Of a stretch of 64,000 nt of DNA, positions 27,601 to 36,184 are shown in pieces. The notes beneath the pieces are model-generated. The model saw only the letters and a program-made list of their open reading frames with translations. It did not search any database and was not told where the DNA came from. Numbering within the stretch: position 1 is the stretch's first letter; each line of letters starts with the position of its first letter. Origin of the DNA: Bombella dulcis (GTDB lineage: Bacteria; Pseudomonadota; Alphaproteobacteria; Acetobacterales; Acetobacteraceae); contig NZ_JANIDV010000003.1 of assembly GCF_026385505.1 (NCBI RefSeq), positions 186,001 through 250,000 of the forward strand, written 5' to 3'. The translations under genes and the position numbers were made by a program.

Positions 27601-27870
27601 GCGCCCGTAATAGGAGTTGGATTCCATGTGCTCGATGCCCTCCACAGTGGAGGTCACCATCAGCTCATAGTTGTAAATGATACGGCCCGCGAACTCTTCT
27701 GGCAGCATCCCGCCATAGGTCCAGACAGCGGAGACCACCGGGATCTTGATATTTGGAAAGACGTCAGTCGGTGTTTTGAAGACTGACATCACCCCGAACA
27801 TCACGATCAGGATGGACAGTACCACAAAGGTCAGAGGCCGCTTTAATGCGGTGATGACAATGGCATTCAT
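24601..27870 (-). CDS. RND efflux permease (hydrophobe/amphiphile type)
   Basis: About 1089 residues with the AcrB-like plan: helix 1, large periplasmic loop, helices 2-6, a cytoplasmic insertion, then the second repeat. The proton relay LVDDATVMIENI carries the paired Asp of drug-type pumps, unlike metal-type CusA proteins. ATG 27870 (MNAIVITALKRPLTF) is the normal family start; an in-frame TTG at 27927 adds 19 residues unlike the family. Substrates unknown. No local regulator gene is present, so control is probably from elsewhere. Confidence 0.92.
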   Translation of the reverse strand: MNAIVITALKRPLTFVVLSILIVMFGVMSVFKTPTDVFPNIKIPVVSAVWTYGGMLPEEFAGRIIYNYELMVTSTVEGIEHMESNSYYGRGIVTIFFQPGSEIGEAEAEVTAISQTVIKQLPVNIPAPMIMRLDASSVPVISLQITSDKQTPSDLYKLAMIRVRPLLVTVEGAVVPHPYGGMDSFVMVTLNQDQLRAHHLSAMDVQNAMHDQNIVLPAGDQKIDAVDWMVQTNATPKSMKAIGNIPVKRVGNAMIYVHDVADVYRGGHPQTNLVLVKGRQGVEVVVMKSGEASTLDVVDGVKKALPRLRAVLPDDVKVSILTDASIFVKDAIKDVVREMVTAAFLTGIVVLLFLGSWRSTIIIATSIPLAILCSVIGLGWAGESINVMTLGGLALAVGILVDDATVMIENIDTHLEMGKELEPAIIDAANQIVTATFVSTSCICIVWLPLFELDGVAGYLFRPMAEAIIFAMIASFVLSRTLVPTMAKYLLADHTHGHDIPDRAQHTADANAAAVAAGHPVNRGDGTDSSNRSTPLPSRTGIMGFFIRFQQGFEEKFNSFRDSYYALLVRCVEQRKIFVGIFLGLSVLSLGLYFTAGRDFFPETKSNALQMHMRAPLGTRIEVAGRIAALVSDRIEHDLPGQVEEIVSNCGLPEGAHNQAFIPTPTIGTQDCDLTVALKDEASPVWDYRALLRKDLSARFPGTVFTFQPADLTAKILNFGSPAPIDIQINGPDIADNYDYARKIIARLRHIPGAADVVIQQTMKTPTLMIRGNRTFSQATGLTEADLANNQLMTLSGSSTVDPQFWLDPSNDVTFPLNTYVSQDQLTHLSDLLTIPVDKGDGNPTGSGDQLLGSISTVVPTGTPGEVSHFNSMPEVDIYVSTEGRDLGAVLTDVKKVINDTKSLLPKTAATEIHGAAVTMYGAYSQLIIGLMVSVVLIYLLIVVNFQSWMDPFIIITALPGALAGIAWALFLTGTRLSVPALTGAIMCMGTATANSILVVSFARERIELHGDALRAATEAGRERIRPVLMTALAMVVGMIPMATSNSTNAPLGRAVIGGLIVATLSTLLFVPCVYAIIHNRTARHKETV

Positions 27871-28144
27871 GGGTGAGACTGTTCCAGTTATTCCAGAGGC
27901 AGAAGGAAGTCGGGACAACTTAGGCAAAAATGGCGGAAAGGCGTATTAAATACTGTTTTATTCTGATTCATGACGGCCCTGTAAGGAAGGCCATTATTGC
28001 CTGAAGATCAGGGAAAAAGGTCCCTCTTCATGGAGGATGCTCTCTGGGGATGCCGTTTCCGGTGCAAGGAATGTTACAGGAATGTCACGAGTTCCTGTGG
28101 GGGCGGAAGCACGTCCGTGGTGAATTCGCCCCTTTTTGCCTGGT

Positions 28145-29521
28145 TCAGTTCTTGGGGAGCTGGGCCGGGGTTTCCAGTTGTGGCAGGTGCTGGCGGACAC
28201 GCCGGACGGCTCCTTCCTTCACGCCTTTGCTGTTGTTCCCCCAGCTCTGTCGGATGAAGCTGACGAGATCGGCAATTTCTTTGTCGGAGAGCGTGTCCGC
28301 AAAGCTGGGCATGGTGAAGGCAGAGGCGGAGGTGCGCAGGGCGTGCGTGCTGTCCCCTGCCAGAATGATGTGGATGAGTGACGTGGCATCATCCGTCATG
28401 ACGACCGGATTGCCCGCCAGTGGCGGGAAGACCGTGCCATAGCCGGCTCCGTCCGTGCGGTGGCAGGCTGCACAGCGGTCAATGTAGGTCTGCGCTCCCG
28501 GCCGGGAGACATCAGCACGGCGCAGCTCCTCGGTCGTCGTGGGGTCATAGACCCACGGTTTTTCCTTCCGGGCGGGGGCAAGTTGCATCAGGTATCTGGC
28601 GATGGCGTGGAGGTCGTCATCCTTGAAGGCATGGGCACTATGGACGATGACAGGCGTCATGCCGCCAAAGCTGGCCCCTGTCCGTGCCCGCCCGGTGCGG
28701 AGGAAGGCCACGATGTCCTGCTCGCTCCAGCGGCCCAGTCCCGTCCGGTTTTCCTGCCGGATGGAAGGAACGACCCACTGTTCCACCACGCCGCCGCCGG
28801 AGAGGAAGAGTGGCCCGTCCTTGGCGGTCTGGGCCTTCTCGTTGAGGGCGATGCTGCGGGGGCTGTGACAGGCCCCGCAATGGCCCGGCCCTTCCACCAG
28901 ATAGGCCCCACGGGCGAGGACAGGGTCGGAAAACTGGTTGTTGGTGCGGAGCTGGGCTGCCTGGATGGAGGGTGAGAACAGCCACCGCCAGATATGCAGG
29001 GGCCAGCGCATGGAAAGCGGCCAGATGATCCCATTGGCAGGCGGATCAACCGGCTGTGGCGTGACGCCCCGCTGGAAGAAGACATAGAGGGCGTGAATGT
29101 CCGCCTTGCTCAGCCGTGCGTAGGAAGGATAGGGCATGGCCGGATAGAGCGCACTGCCATCCTTGCGGATACCAAGCTGGACGGCACGGGCAAATTCGGC
29201 CTCGGAATAGCGGCCGATGCCGTGAACGGGGTCTGGTGAAATGTTGGTGGAATAGATGGTGCCGATGGGCAGCTTGAAGGGCATGCCCCCGCTATAGGCG
29301 GGGCGTCCGGGCTGGGTATGGCAGGCGGCGCAGTCGCCCAGAACGGCCTGATAGTGGCCTTCTTCGATCAGTCCGGCAGGCAGGGGGTCTTCTTCTGCCT
29401 GTGCGGGACGTGCGGACAGGCTGGCATTCATGAGGCCGAGCAGGCCCAGCCCTGCCATCATCAGGCAGCGGCGGAAGGGCCTGCGTTTCGTGCCGGTGGA
29501 ACGGGAGAGGAGGGGGGTCAT
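28145..29521 (-). CDS. Tri-haem cytochrome c subunit of membrane gluconate/polyol dehydrogenase
   Basis: 458 residues with a signal peptide (ends near SARPAQAEE) and three haem c sites: CAACH, CGACH and CAACH. A C-terminal amphipathic/membrane-associating region is expected. It takes electrons from the FAD subunit and passes them to ubiquinone at the periplasmic face. Its ATG overlaps the stop of the FAD-subunit gene (ATGA). Confidence 0.93.
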   Translation of the reverse strand: MTPLLSRSTGTKRRPFRRCLMMAGLGLLGLMNASLSARPAQAEEDPLPAGLIEEGHYQAVLGDCAACHTQPGRPAYSGGMPFKLPIGTIYSTNISPDPVHGIGRYSEAEFARAVQLGIRKDGSALYPAMPYPSYARLSKADIHALYVFFQRGVTPQPVDPPANGIIWPLSMRWPLHIWRWLFSPSIQAAQLRTNNQFSDPVLARGAYLVEGPGHCGACHSPRSIALNEKAQTAKDGPLFLSGGGVVEQWVVPSIRQENRTGLGRWSEQDIVAFLRTGRARTGASFGGMTPVIVHSAHAFKDDDLHAIARYLMQLAPARKEKPWVYDPTTTEELRRADVSRPGAQTYIDRCAACHRTDGAGYGTVFPPLAGNPVVMTDDATSLIHIILAGDSTHALRTSASAFTMPSFADTLSDKEIADLVSFIRQSWGNNSKGVKEGAVRRVRQHLPQLETPAQLPKN

Positions 29522-31311
29522 GCGCTTACCATCGGGCCGGGATTGCGGAGATAGGTCCGGCGGATGTGGTGGGCGGACCAGTAGGCCAGTGCGGCAACCA
29601 GTCCTGTCGGGTTGTAGCCCATTCCCTGCGGGAAGGCACTGGAACCGATGACGAACAGGTTCGGCACATCCCAGCTCTGGAGGTAGCGGTTCAGGGCACT
29701 GGTTTTCGGGTTCTCCCCCATGATGACACCGCCATTGAGGTGGGTTGTCTGATAGACACGGCTGTCGAAAGACTGCCCCGGCTGGAGGCTGTTCAGGCTG
29801 GTCCGTGTGGCTCCCATGGCCTGGGCAATCTCACCAATGTGGCTGACGACATGCTGGTTCATGCGGATGTCGTTGTCCTTCCATGTGAAGGTCATCCGCA
29901 GCATGGGCTGGCCGTAAGCGTTGGTCCATGTCGGGTCGAGGTCAAGATAGACGTCCCGATAGGCCATGTTGCTGCCGTGGGCATCAATGGCGAATGAGTG
30001 CCTGTACTGGTCGATCATGGCCGATTTGTAGGTGCTGCCCCAGCGTGGTGCCTCTTTGCCTCCGCTGCTCTGTGCCGCTGCAATGGGTTTGAGTCCGGAC
30101 TGGTTGACCCAGATGGGTGAGCCGCCGATGAAGCCCGCCTTGCCACGGTCAAAACTGGGCTGGTTGAAGTCATCAATGGCGACACCGGCCCCGCCCGCAC
30201 CGACGAACTGGTTGGTGAAGCGGTCTTCCGGCAGCCAGATGCGGGAGGAGGTGATCGTCTGATAGGTGAAGTTGCGGCCTATCGTTCCAGTCCGGGTAAC
30301 GGGGTTGTAGGGCGTGCCGATGCCGGAGACCAGCATGAGATGGACATTATGGAGCTGGAAGGCACTGAGGATGACGAGATCAGCTTCCAGTGTCTTTTCG
30401 GACCGGGTCTTGAGGTCGACATACCGCACGCCGGTGGCTTTCTTGCGGGTGTCATCCAGCATGATCTCCAGGACCTGTGCCTCGGTGATGAGGGTGAACC
30501 GTCTGTCCCGCCGCAGGGCGGGCAGGATGTTCACGTTGGGAGAGGCCTTGGAGTAGAGATAGCAGGCATAGCCGCTGCAATAGCCGCAGAAATTGCACGG
30601 CCCCATCTGGCAGCCATAAGGGTTCGTGTAGGGCTGGGACGCATTGGCGGCGGGCATGCTGAAGGGATGGTATCCCGTGTCCGTGGTGGCAGCCCGGAAC
30701 ACGCTGGCCGAGAAGGTGTCGGCCATGGGCGGCAGGGGGAAATGGTCGGACCGGTCCGGTGCGAAGATGTTGCCTTTCCCGGTTTTCTGCCCCCGTACGG
30801 AGGAGGCTTCTCCGGACGTGCCGAAGACCTTTTCGGCCTTGTCGAAGAAGGGTTCCAGTTCTTCGTAGCTGACACCGTAATCCTGAAGATGCATGTCCTC
30901 GGGGATGAAGTTCTCCCCATACCGTTCAGCGGTGACGCTGCGCAGGCGGAGATCATCCTCCGTGGCCCGGAAGTGGCAGCCCGACCAGTGCAGGCCCGCG
31001 CCACCCACCCCTTCTCCCGGCAGGAAGGCCGCCAGCTGGCGGTAGGGCAGGGCTGTCTGGTCCGGGCGGTTGCGGATGGTCAGGGAGGTGCGGGACAGCT
31101 TCTGGAAGAGGCGTTTGCGTGCGACGCCCCGCAGTTCGTCGATCGAAGCGGGGTAGGTGCCTTCCACGGCCGTGCTGTGGTCGTGTCCCCGTTCCAGCAT
31201 GGTGACGTTCAGGCCGGCCTCAGTCAGTTCCTTGGCCATGATGCTGCCAGCCCAGCCACCACCGATGATCAGTACATCCGGTCTGGCGGGGCGAGATGTG
31301 TCGTCAGTCAT
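29518..31311 (-). CDS. FAD (GMC) large subunit, probable D-gluconate 2-dehydrogenase
   Basis: 597-residue GMC oxidoreductase. FAD-binding motif near the N-terminus (DVLIIGGGWAGSIMAKELTEAG, abbreviated as GGGWAGS), conserved GPCNFCGYCSGYAC cysteines, and the C-terminal VIGSSAFPQGMGYNPTGL. It oxidises D-gluconate or a related ketoaldonate in the periplasm, using the small subunit for export. 2-Ketogluconate dehydrogenase and other three-subunit members look similar, so the sugar acid is uncertain. Middle gene of the operon. Confidence 0.88.
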   Translation of the reverse strand: MTDDTSRPARPDVLIIGGGWAGSIMAKELTEAGLNVTMLERGHDHSTAVEGTYPASIDELRGVARKRLFQKLSRTSLTIRNRPDQTALPYRQLAAFLPGEGVGGAGLHWSGCHFRATEDDLRLRSVTAERYGENFIPEDMHLQDYGVSYEELEPFFDKAEKVFGTSGEASSVRGQKTGKGNIFAPDRSDHFPLPPMADTFSASVFRAATTDTGYHPFSMPAANASQPYTNPYGCQMGPCNFCGYCSGYACYLYSKASPNVNILPALRRDRRFTLITEAQVLEIMLDDTRKKATGVRYVDLKTRSEKTLEADLVILSAFQLHNVHLMLVSGIGTPYNPVTRTGTIGRNFTYQTITSSRIWLPEDRFTNQFVGAGGAGVAIDDFNQPSFDRGKAGFIGGSPIWVNQSGLKPIAAAQSSGGKEAPRWGSTYKSAMIDQYRHSFAIDAHGSNMAYRDVYLDLDPTWTNAYGQPMLRMTFTWKDNDIRMNQHVVSHIGEIAQAMGATRTSLNSLQPGQSFDSRVYQTTHLNGGVIMGENPKTSALNRYLQSWDVPNLFVIGSSAFPQGMGYNPTGLVAALAYWSAHHIRRTYLRNPGPMVSA

Positions 31312-31317
31312 GAAAGG

Positions 31318-32097
31318 TCAGCTCTCCTCATCATTCTGGAAAGCAGGGCTGTACGGGTCAGGCCTGGGAGGCATTCCGATCGGCCCGAAGGGATAGGGCG
31401 CACCGTCCTGATTGATCCAGTCCATGAAATCTGCCCGCGCTCCTGGAAAGCCCATCATTTTCCAGCCTTCCATGCCGTGATTGCCCCCATAGGCGGGGTC
31501 GGAGAAGGCCCCTTCCAGTGTATTGGTCCGCAGCTGTTCGAAGAAGGTGGCACCGGGAATGTCGTTGAAGCGGAGCCTGTTGCTTTCCATGTCACGAAGA
31601 ACGGCGTCCTGCTGCTCCGGGGGGAGGACGGCGAAGAGGGCATCATGCACCATGAGGCAGTGGGTGTTGATGGGCGTGATGGCCCCCCGATACAGGTCCC
31701 GTGGGCTGTAAGGAAGCTGGTAGCCGAGTTCGGGCGGTCCTTCCTGAAAAGGGGGCTTCATGTACCAGAGGTCGCCGAAGCCATAAGGCGTGTTCATCTG
31801 CCTGTCGATGAAACGGGGAACGCCGAGTGCCTGTGCTCCCGGCCCGTTTTCATCCTGCGGGAAGATGCGCTCGCAGGCATGGCAGAGGAAAAGATATTCT
31901 TCCTGATTGAAGAAGGTGGGTCTGTACTGGGCCGGATCGCTGGCATCGGGCGTCTTCTGCGGCCTGCTGTCGGGTTCAGCCTGCGCCGCATGGCTGAGCA
32001 GGGGGATGCTGGAGAGTGACGCCGCTCCTCCCATGAAGCCACGACGGGACAGCGGGGCCGACATACCGTGAGAAGGGGGAGGAGAAGATGATGTCAT
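31318..32097 (-). CDS. Gluconate 2-dehydrogenase subunit 3 (Tat-exported small subunit)
   Basis: 259 residues with a twin-arginine signal (LSRRGFMGGAASL) and a Gluconate_2-dh3 domain (FFNQEEYLFL, DENGPGAQALGVPRFIDRQM, NHGMEGWKMMGFPGARADF). It escorts the FAD subunit through Tat and stabilises the complex. The presence of this domain distinguishes the complex from FAD-sorbitol dehydrogenase. First gene of the operon; in-frame starts at 32097 and 32064 are both possible, neither with a clear ribosome site. Confidence 0.92.
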   Translation of the reverse strand: MTSSSPPPSHGMSAPLSRRGFMGGAASLSSIPLLSHAAQAEPDSRPQKTPDASDPAQYRPTFFNQEEYLFLCHACERIFPQDENGPGAQALGVPRFIDRQMNTPYGFGDLWYMKPPFQEGPPELGYQLPYSPRDLYRGAITPINTHCLMVHDALFAVLPPEQQDAVLRDMESNRLRFNDIPGATFFEQLRTNTLEGAFSDPAYGGNHGMEGWKMMGFPGARADFMDWINQDGAPYPFGPIGMPPRPDPYSPAFQNDEES

Positions 32098-32159
32098 CGC
32101 ACGGTGCGGCCCGGTCCTGAATATGAAGAAAATGCCCGAAAGGATGCCAGAATGCGGGA

Positions 32160-32194
32160 AATGACAGCAGAAAACAAGTTAATCTGCTGTCATT
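32160..32194. repeat. 11-bp perfect inverted repeat upstream of the gluconate dehydrogenase operon
   Basis: AATGACAGCAG (32160-32170) and CTGCTGTCATT (32184-32194), 13-nt AT-rich spacer. It lies 46 bases past the lipoprotein gene's stop and 63 before the dehydrogenase operon. No T-run flanks it, so an operator is as likely as a terminator. Confidence 0.55.
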
Positions 32195-32240
32195 CCACCT
32201 TTCCGGTTTCTTTATTTTTGATGAAGGTGTTTCTTCTTTA

Positions 32241-33104
32241 TTACTGCGGCAGGCTGAGAAAACCCGGCGGCGGGGAGTGGATACGGGAGGCAGGGGCTGT
32301 CTGGCCCATGCCTGTATCAGTCTGGTTCTGCCAGTTACTTGTCGCCGTGCCAGCTGTTCCTGCGGCATTATTCACGGAGCGGTTTGCCGTTGCCGTGGAG
32401 CCGGTCAGCACGGCACCGGCCGCTGGCTGTGCGCTGGCTGCACCCGGCGCGGGCAGGTCTGAACCATTCAGGTCCTGGCTCTGGATGGTGGCATTGAGCG
32501 GGGTGCCGGTGGCGTCTGTCAGCCATGAGGACAGATGACTGCGGACCTGATATTCCAGCTCGACATTCATGTCGTCCATCAGCTGCGTGTTAAGCGTATG
32601 GAGGTTATGCTCCAGACCAAGCTTGCCGGGGGCATCAATCGTGCGCTGGACATGGGCGGTGACGAAGCCATGATGGTTATGCGCCACGTCATCGACATGG
32701 AGCTGGACCGTATAGCTCCCGCTGAGGGCGTGGTGGGGAGCCTTGGTCATCTCGATCTTCGTGATGGCGAGGTTGGCCGTACCGGAGGGCCCCGTGGCGT
32801 GCAGACGCTGATGGCCCATCAGGGCCAGCGTGTCGGCGGGGTTGGTCGGGCTTCTGTAGGAGAGATCATCACTGTCCAGCCGTGCCTGGTTGCTCACGTC
32901 AACCTGGCTGACATTCAGGTTGAGCGGGGGCAGGTAGCTGTAATCCGGCGCAGGAAAGTTTTCCTCGCTGGGATTGCTGGAGGCACAGCCCGCCAGCAGG
33001 GTCAGCCCACAGAATAGCAGCCCCAGAACGGAGACAGAGGGACGCAGCTTCAGGCGGCTGACCGGATGGGGCCTTCTGGCACTATGGTTCGTCATGGTTT
33101 TCAT
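32241..33104 (-). CDS. Unknown lipoprotein
   Basis: About 287 residues. The signal LGLLFCGLTLLAGCASS has a clear lipobox. The body contains NLNVSQVDVSNQ and a stretch NLAITKIEMT...YTVQLHVDD suggestive of a beta-rich outer-membrane-facing domain, then an Ala/Thr/Gln-rich low-complexity tail. No family recognised. ATG 33104 overlaps the end of the preceding gene by about 23 bases, implying coupled expression. Sits at the end of the argD-argF-hslO transcript direction. Confidence 0.65.
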   Translation of the reverse strand: MKTMTNHSARRPHPVSRLKLRPSVSVLGLLFCGLTLLAGCASSNPSEENFPAPDYSYLPPLNLNVSQVDVSNQARLDSDDLSYRSPTNPADTLALMGHQRLHATGPSGTANLAITKIEMTKAPHHALSGSYTVQLHVDDVAHNHHGFVTAHVQRTIDAPGKLGLEHNLHTLNTQLMDDMNVELEYQVRSHLSSWLTDATGTPLNATIQSQDLNGSDLPAPGAASAQPAAGAVLTGSTATANRSVNNAAGTAGTATSNWQNQTDTGMGQTAPASRIHSPPPGFLSLPQ

Positions 33105-34161
33105 GTCCGGCGTCTGTTTTCTCTTCGTGATTCGGCGGAGGGGATTTCTTCCAGCGTTCCCTGTCCGGCAGGCCGGCCGCCTGACCGGCTCCGAAGAAGG
33201 AAGACCGCACCCAGATTTCAGATGAAAATGGAAAAGATGTGCGGGTTTGTCCAGTCTCTTCGTGTTTTTCGATGGACGGGAGGGTAACCGGGGCCATTTC
33301 CTCCCACAGGGCGGAGGCCCGCCCCACGCCGTAATCTTCCAGCCGGAAGGGATGGGCATGTTTCAGCTCTTCCACACAGTGGGGATTACTGATGAACCAG
33401 GACAGCAGAAAGACAGGCACCAGCGGGACAAAAGGCCCGTCTCCCAGAAGAAGCTGGTCTCCGGGGTAATAGACAACAGGTGTCTGGTCTTTGGGAGGTG
33501 TCGTCTGCCCCGTGGAGCTGTACCAGAGCAGGTAGAATGTCTGCCCCGCTTCTTCATCACTGAAGCGGCAGGCCACGCCCTTTTCTGTCGGCATGGTCAG
33601 TTCGGTCCGCAATATCCGCCCGCTGAAGGGGGAGCTGGTCAGGGTATGGGGGCCGGAGGGACGGGTGTCGAGCAGGCTTCTGAGGCGTCTGGGCGGGAGG
33701 GACGTGTCAGGCTGTATGTCGTCTTCCTGCATCAGGGATGAGGGGGAGAGCAGATGCAGGCTGCTGCTGGTGGTTGCCTGAAACCAGAGTCCCAGAAGCT
33801 GGAGCTGGGCGATGGATGGCAGGCTGGTCAGGGAGATGAGAGCCTCATGCAGGGCATCGCTGTCTTCCGGCAATGGTGATTCGCCACTCAGCAGGGCGGC
33901 ACTGAGCTGCTGGAGGGCAGGGCCTATGGCGGACAGAACCTCTCCGTTCCACTCGCTGTCCAGCGCAAGGGCGTGACAGGCCAGAATTTCATCATCGGGC
34001 GTGAGCCACCAGCAGGCTTCCTGCCCCGTTTTTTCATGCTGGAGTGTCAGGACATCCAGTCCGGCGGGGCCACGATAGCGTGCGACGGCCAGCCAGCCAG
34101 GATAAAGCCGTTTCAGCGGGTGCCCGTCCCTGCGAAGAGAGGCTGGAAGTCCGGTCTTCAT
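33082..34161 (-). CDS. Unknown protein following hslO
   Basis: 359 residues, no signal peptide or membrane helix, and no family I recognise. Rich in Ser, Leu and Pro; contains a PSSLMQEDDIQ region and a very acidic/His tail (NHEEKTDAGHENHDEP). Its ATG overlaps the hslO stop by 4 bases and its end overlaps the lipoprotein start, so the three are translated as a unit. Sustained coding character and tight coupling argue it is real. Confidence 0.65.
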   Translation of the reverse strand: MKTGLPASLRRDGHPLKRLYPGWLAVARYRGPAGLDVLTLQHEKTGQEACWWLTPDDEILACHALALDSEWNGEVLSAIGPALQQLSAALLSGESPLPEDSDALHEALISLTSLPSIAQLQLLGLWFQATTSSSLHLLSPSSLMQEDDIQPDTSLPPRRLRSLLDTRPSGPHTLTSSPFSGRILRTELTMPTEKGVACRFSDEEAGQTFYLLWYSSTGQTTPPKDQTPVVYYPGDQLLLGDGPFVPLVPVFLLSWFISNPHCVEELKHAHPFRLEDYGVGRASALWEEMAPVTLPSIEKHEETGQTRTSFPFSSEIWVRSSFFGAGQAAGLPDRERWKKSPPPNHEEKTDAGHENHDEP

Positions 34162-35126
34162 GATGTTTCAGTGCTGCTGTCGAGCAGGTTGTCACGATTG
34201 AATGTGAAGGCCGTATTGCAGAAATGGCATTTCATGGAGATCACGCCATCCTGGGCCATGTGGTCGAGGTCATCCTTGCCGAAACGTTCCAGCACGCTCC
34301 GCAGACGTGTCCTGTTGCACCGGCAGCCGAAGGAGAGCGGCCGTGTCGGGGCCAGCTCCACATTCAGCGTCCCGAACAGGCGGCTGATGAGTGTGGCCGG
34401 GGGAATGGTCGGGTCGAACAGTTCATCAGCCGTGAGGGTCTGGCCAAAGGTGCAGGCCGTTTCCCACAGGTCCTGGATGGTGGCATCGGCATGTTTCTGG
34501 TCATCGTTCCCGGCAAGGGGCGTGCTGTCCGGCAGGCGTTCCAGAACCAGGGCACCGGCCTGCCAGCCTGCCTCCGTATGGCGGGAAAAGAGGTGGATGG
34601 CACAGTCATGCTGTTCACTGGTCTGGAAATAATGGACCGCCATTTCAGCCAGGTCCTTGCCTTCCAGCCCAACGATGCCCTGATAAAGCTCCGTGTTCGG
34701 CCCCTGATCCACGGTGAAGGCCATGTAGCCTTTCCCCAGAAGGCCGGGTGCATCCTCCGGCAGAGGCGTGGCGTGGTCCTCCGCCATGCGGGCGGTGAAG
34801 CGCAGTTCGCCCGCATCGGTACAGTCTGCCAGAAAGAGGGAAACGGGACCGTCCCCTTTGACCTGAAGGGAGAAGGACCCCTTGAACTTGAGGGCCGTTG
34901 ACATGGCCGCCACAAGGGCAAGGGCCTGCCCGCCAAGCAGGCGGACCTGTTCAGGCAGCTCTGCATGGCGGGAGAGGATGGCACCCGCCAGCGGGCCGAG
35001 CGTGATCAGCCGCCCACGGACGGGAACATGGCCCAGATGGAAGGGCGTGATGGCATGGGCGACCGTGAGGTCGGACACATCATGCGGACGGACGGCGGGG
35101 GTGGTGGTCTCTGTCGCCGGGGTCAT
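34158..35126 (-). CDS. hslO: Redox-regulated chaperone Hsp33
   Basis: 322 residues; start at 35126 with GAGAGG upstream. C-terminal zinc/redox switch cysteines are CRC and CHFC, the CxC...CxxC arrangement that releases zinc on oxidation and turns on holdase activity. The N-terminal substrate-binding domain includes LLGGQALALVAAMSTALKF and the GYMAFTVDQG strand. Cytosolic; protects proteins from oxidative unfolding, sensible in a strong aerobic oxidiser. Preceded by a long inverted repeat after argF. Confidence 0.95.
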   Translation of the reverse strand: MTPATETTTPAVRPHDVSDLTVAHAITPFHLGHVPVRGRLITLGPLAGAILSRHAELPEQVRLLGGQALALVAAMSTALKFKGSFSLQVKGDGPVSLFLADCTDAGELRFTARMAEDHATPLPEDAPGLLGKGYMAFTVDQGPNTELYQGIVGLEGKDLAEMAVHYFQTSEQHDCAIHLFSRHTEAGWQAGALVLERLPDSTPLAGNDDQKHADATIQDLWETACTFGQTLTADELFDPTIPPATLISRLFGTLNVELAPTRPLSFGCRCNRTRLRSVLERFGKDDLDHMAQDGVISMKCHFCNTAFTFNRDNLLDSSTETS

Positions 35127-35148
35127 AATCCTCTCTTTCCGGCCTGCT

Positions 35149-35194
35149 TGTCCTTCATCCTGACGGCTCCCGGCCGGAGGCCGGATGAAGGACA
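35149..35194. repeat. 12-bp inverted repeat between argF and hslO
   Basis: TGTCCTTCATCC (35149-35160) and GGATGAAGGACA (35183-35194) pair perfectly; the 22-nt interior is itself GC-rich with GGCTCC/GGAGGCC complementarity. It fills most of the 77-base gap. Without a T-run it is likely an mRNA-processing or stabilising structure. Confidence 0.6.
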
Positions 35195-35203
35195 GGCGAG
35201 GGC

Positions 35204-36172
35204 CTAGCCCTGATAGTCTGAAAGGTCGTCCTTTTCCATGCACCAGAGCAGCAGACCCTTCTGGGCGTGCAGGCGGTTTTCTGCTTCATCGAACACGACA
35301 GAGGCCGGGCTTTCAAACACGGCCTTGCTGACTTCTTCCCCTATATGGGCAGGCAGGCAGTGCATGAACAGGGCTTCCGGCGAGGCGAGGGCCATGAGGG
35401 CTTTATCGACATGGTAGGGACGGAAAATCCTGAGGCGGTTTTCCGCATCCTTGTCCCCCATGCTGACCCATGTGTCCGTGATGACGGCATCAGCCCCTTC
35501 TGCGGCTTCCCTGGGGTCATGTGTCAGCCGGATGTCGCCCCCATTGTCCCGTGCCCATTTCACGGCGGTTTCGGAAGGCGTGAACTCGCCTTCCGGTGTG
35601 GCCAGGTGCAGGGAGAAGCCCAGACGGGCGGCCGCTTCGATCATGGAGGTGGCAACATTGTTGCCATCGCCGATCCAGGCGAGTTTCCGACCCGTGATCG
35701 GGCCACGATGTTCCTCAAAGGTGAGGATGTCGGCCAGAATCTGCACGGGATGGGAGACCGGCGTCAGCCCGTTGATGACGGGGACGCTGCTCCAGCGGGC
35801 CAGTTCCCGCAGGTTGGCATCCGTACCCGTGCGCAGGGTGATGACGTCCAGAAAACGGGACAGGACACGGGCCGTGTCGGCAATGGATTCACCACGGCCC
35901 AGCTGCATCTCGGAGGGCGACAGGACATTGACGGTTCCGCCAAGCTGTTTCATGCCGATTTCAAAGGAGACACGGGTGCGTGTGGAGGGGCGGGACATCA
36001 TCAGCCCCAGCGCACGGCCAGCCAGAGGCAGGCCGGGGCAGAGCGGGTGCCTGCGGCCCTGCTGGAGAGCCTTGATCCGTGCGGCGAGCGTGAGGATGTG
36101 CCGCAGTGTCTCGGTGGAGTGATCCTTGATGTCAAGGAAGTGACGGGGCGATGAGGCTTTGCGGGTGCTCAT
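35204..36172 (-). CDS. argF: Ornithine carbamoyltransferase
   Basis: Makes citrulline from ornithine and carbamoyl phosphate in arginine synthesis (cytosol, trimer). 322 residues with the carbamoyl-phosphate loop SRPSTRTR, HPVQILAD and the ornithine-side motif HCLPAHIGEEV. It starts 12 bases after argD ends, so the pair is an operon. Confidence 0.97.
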   Translation of the reverse strand: MSTRKASSPRHFLDIKDHSTETLRHILTLAARIKALQQGRRHPLCPGLPLAGRALGLMMSRPSTRTRVSFEIGMKQLGGTVNVLSPSEMQLGRGESIADTARVLSRFLDVITLRTGTDANLRELARWSSVPVINGLTPVSHPVQILADILTFEEHRGPITGRKLAWIGDGNNVATSMIEAAARLGFSLHLATPEGEFTPSETAVKWARDNGGDIRLTHDPREAAEGADAVITDTWVSMGDKDAENRLRIFRPYHVDKALMALASPEALFMHCLPAHIGEEVSKAVFESPASVVFDEAENRLHAQKGLLLWCMEKDDLSDYQG

Positions 36173-36184
36173 GCACGGGTCTCC

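Noticed and set aside
28077-28097. CAGGAA/TTCCTG hairpin after the cytochrome c gene as terminator
   Set aside because: Six-bp stem without a T-run on the minus strand; too weak to list.
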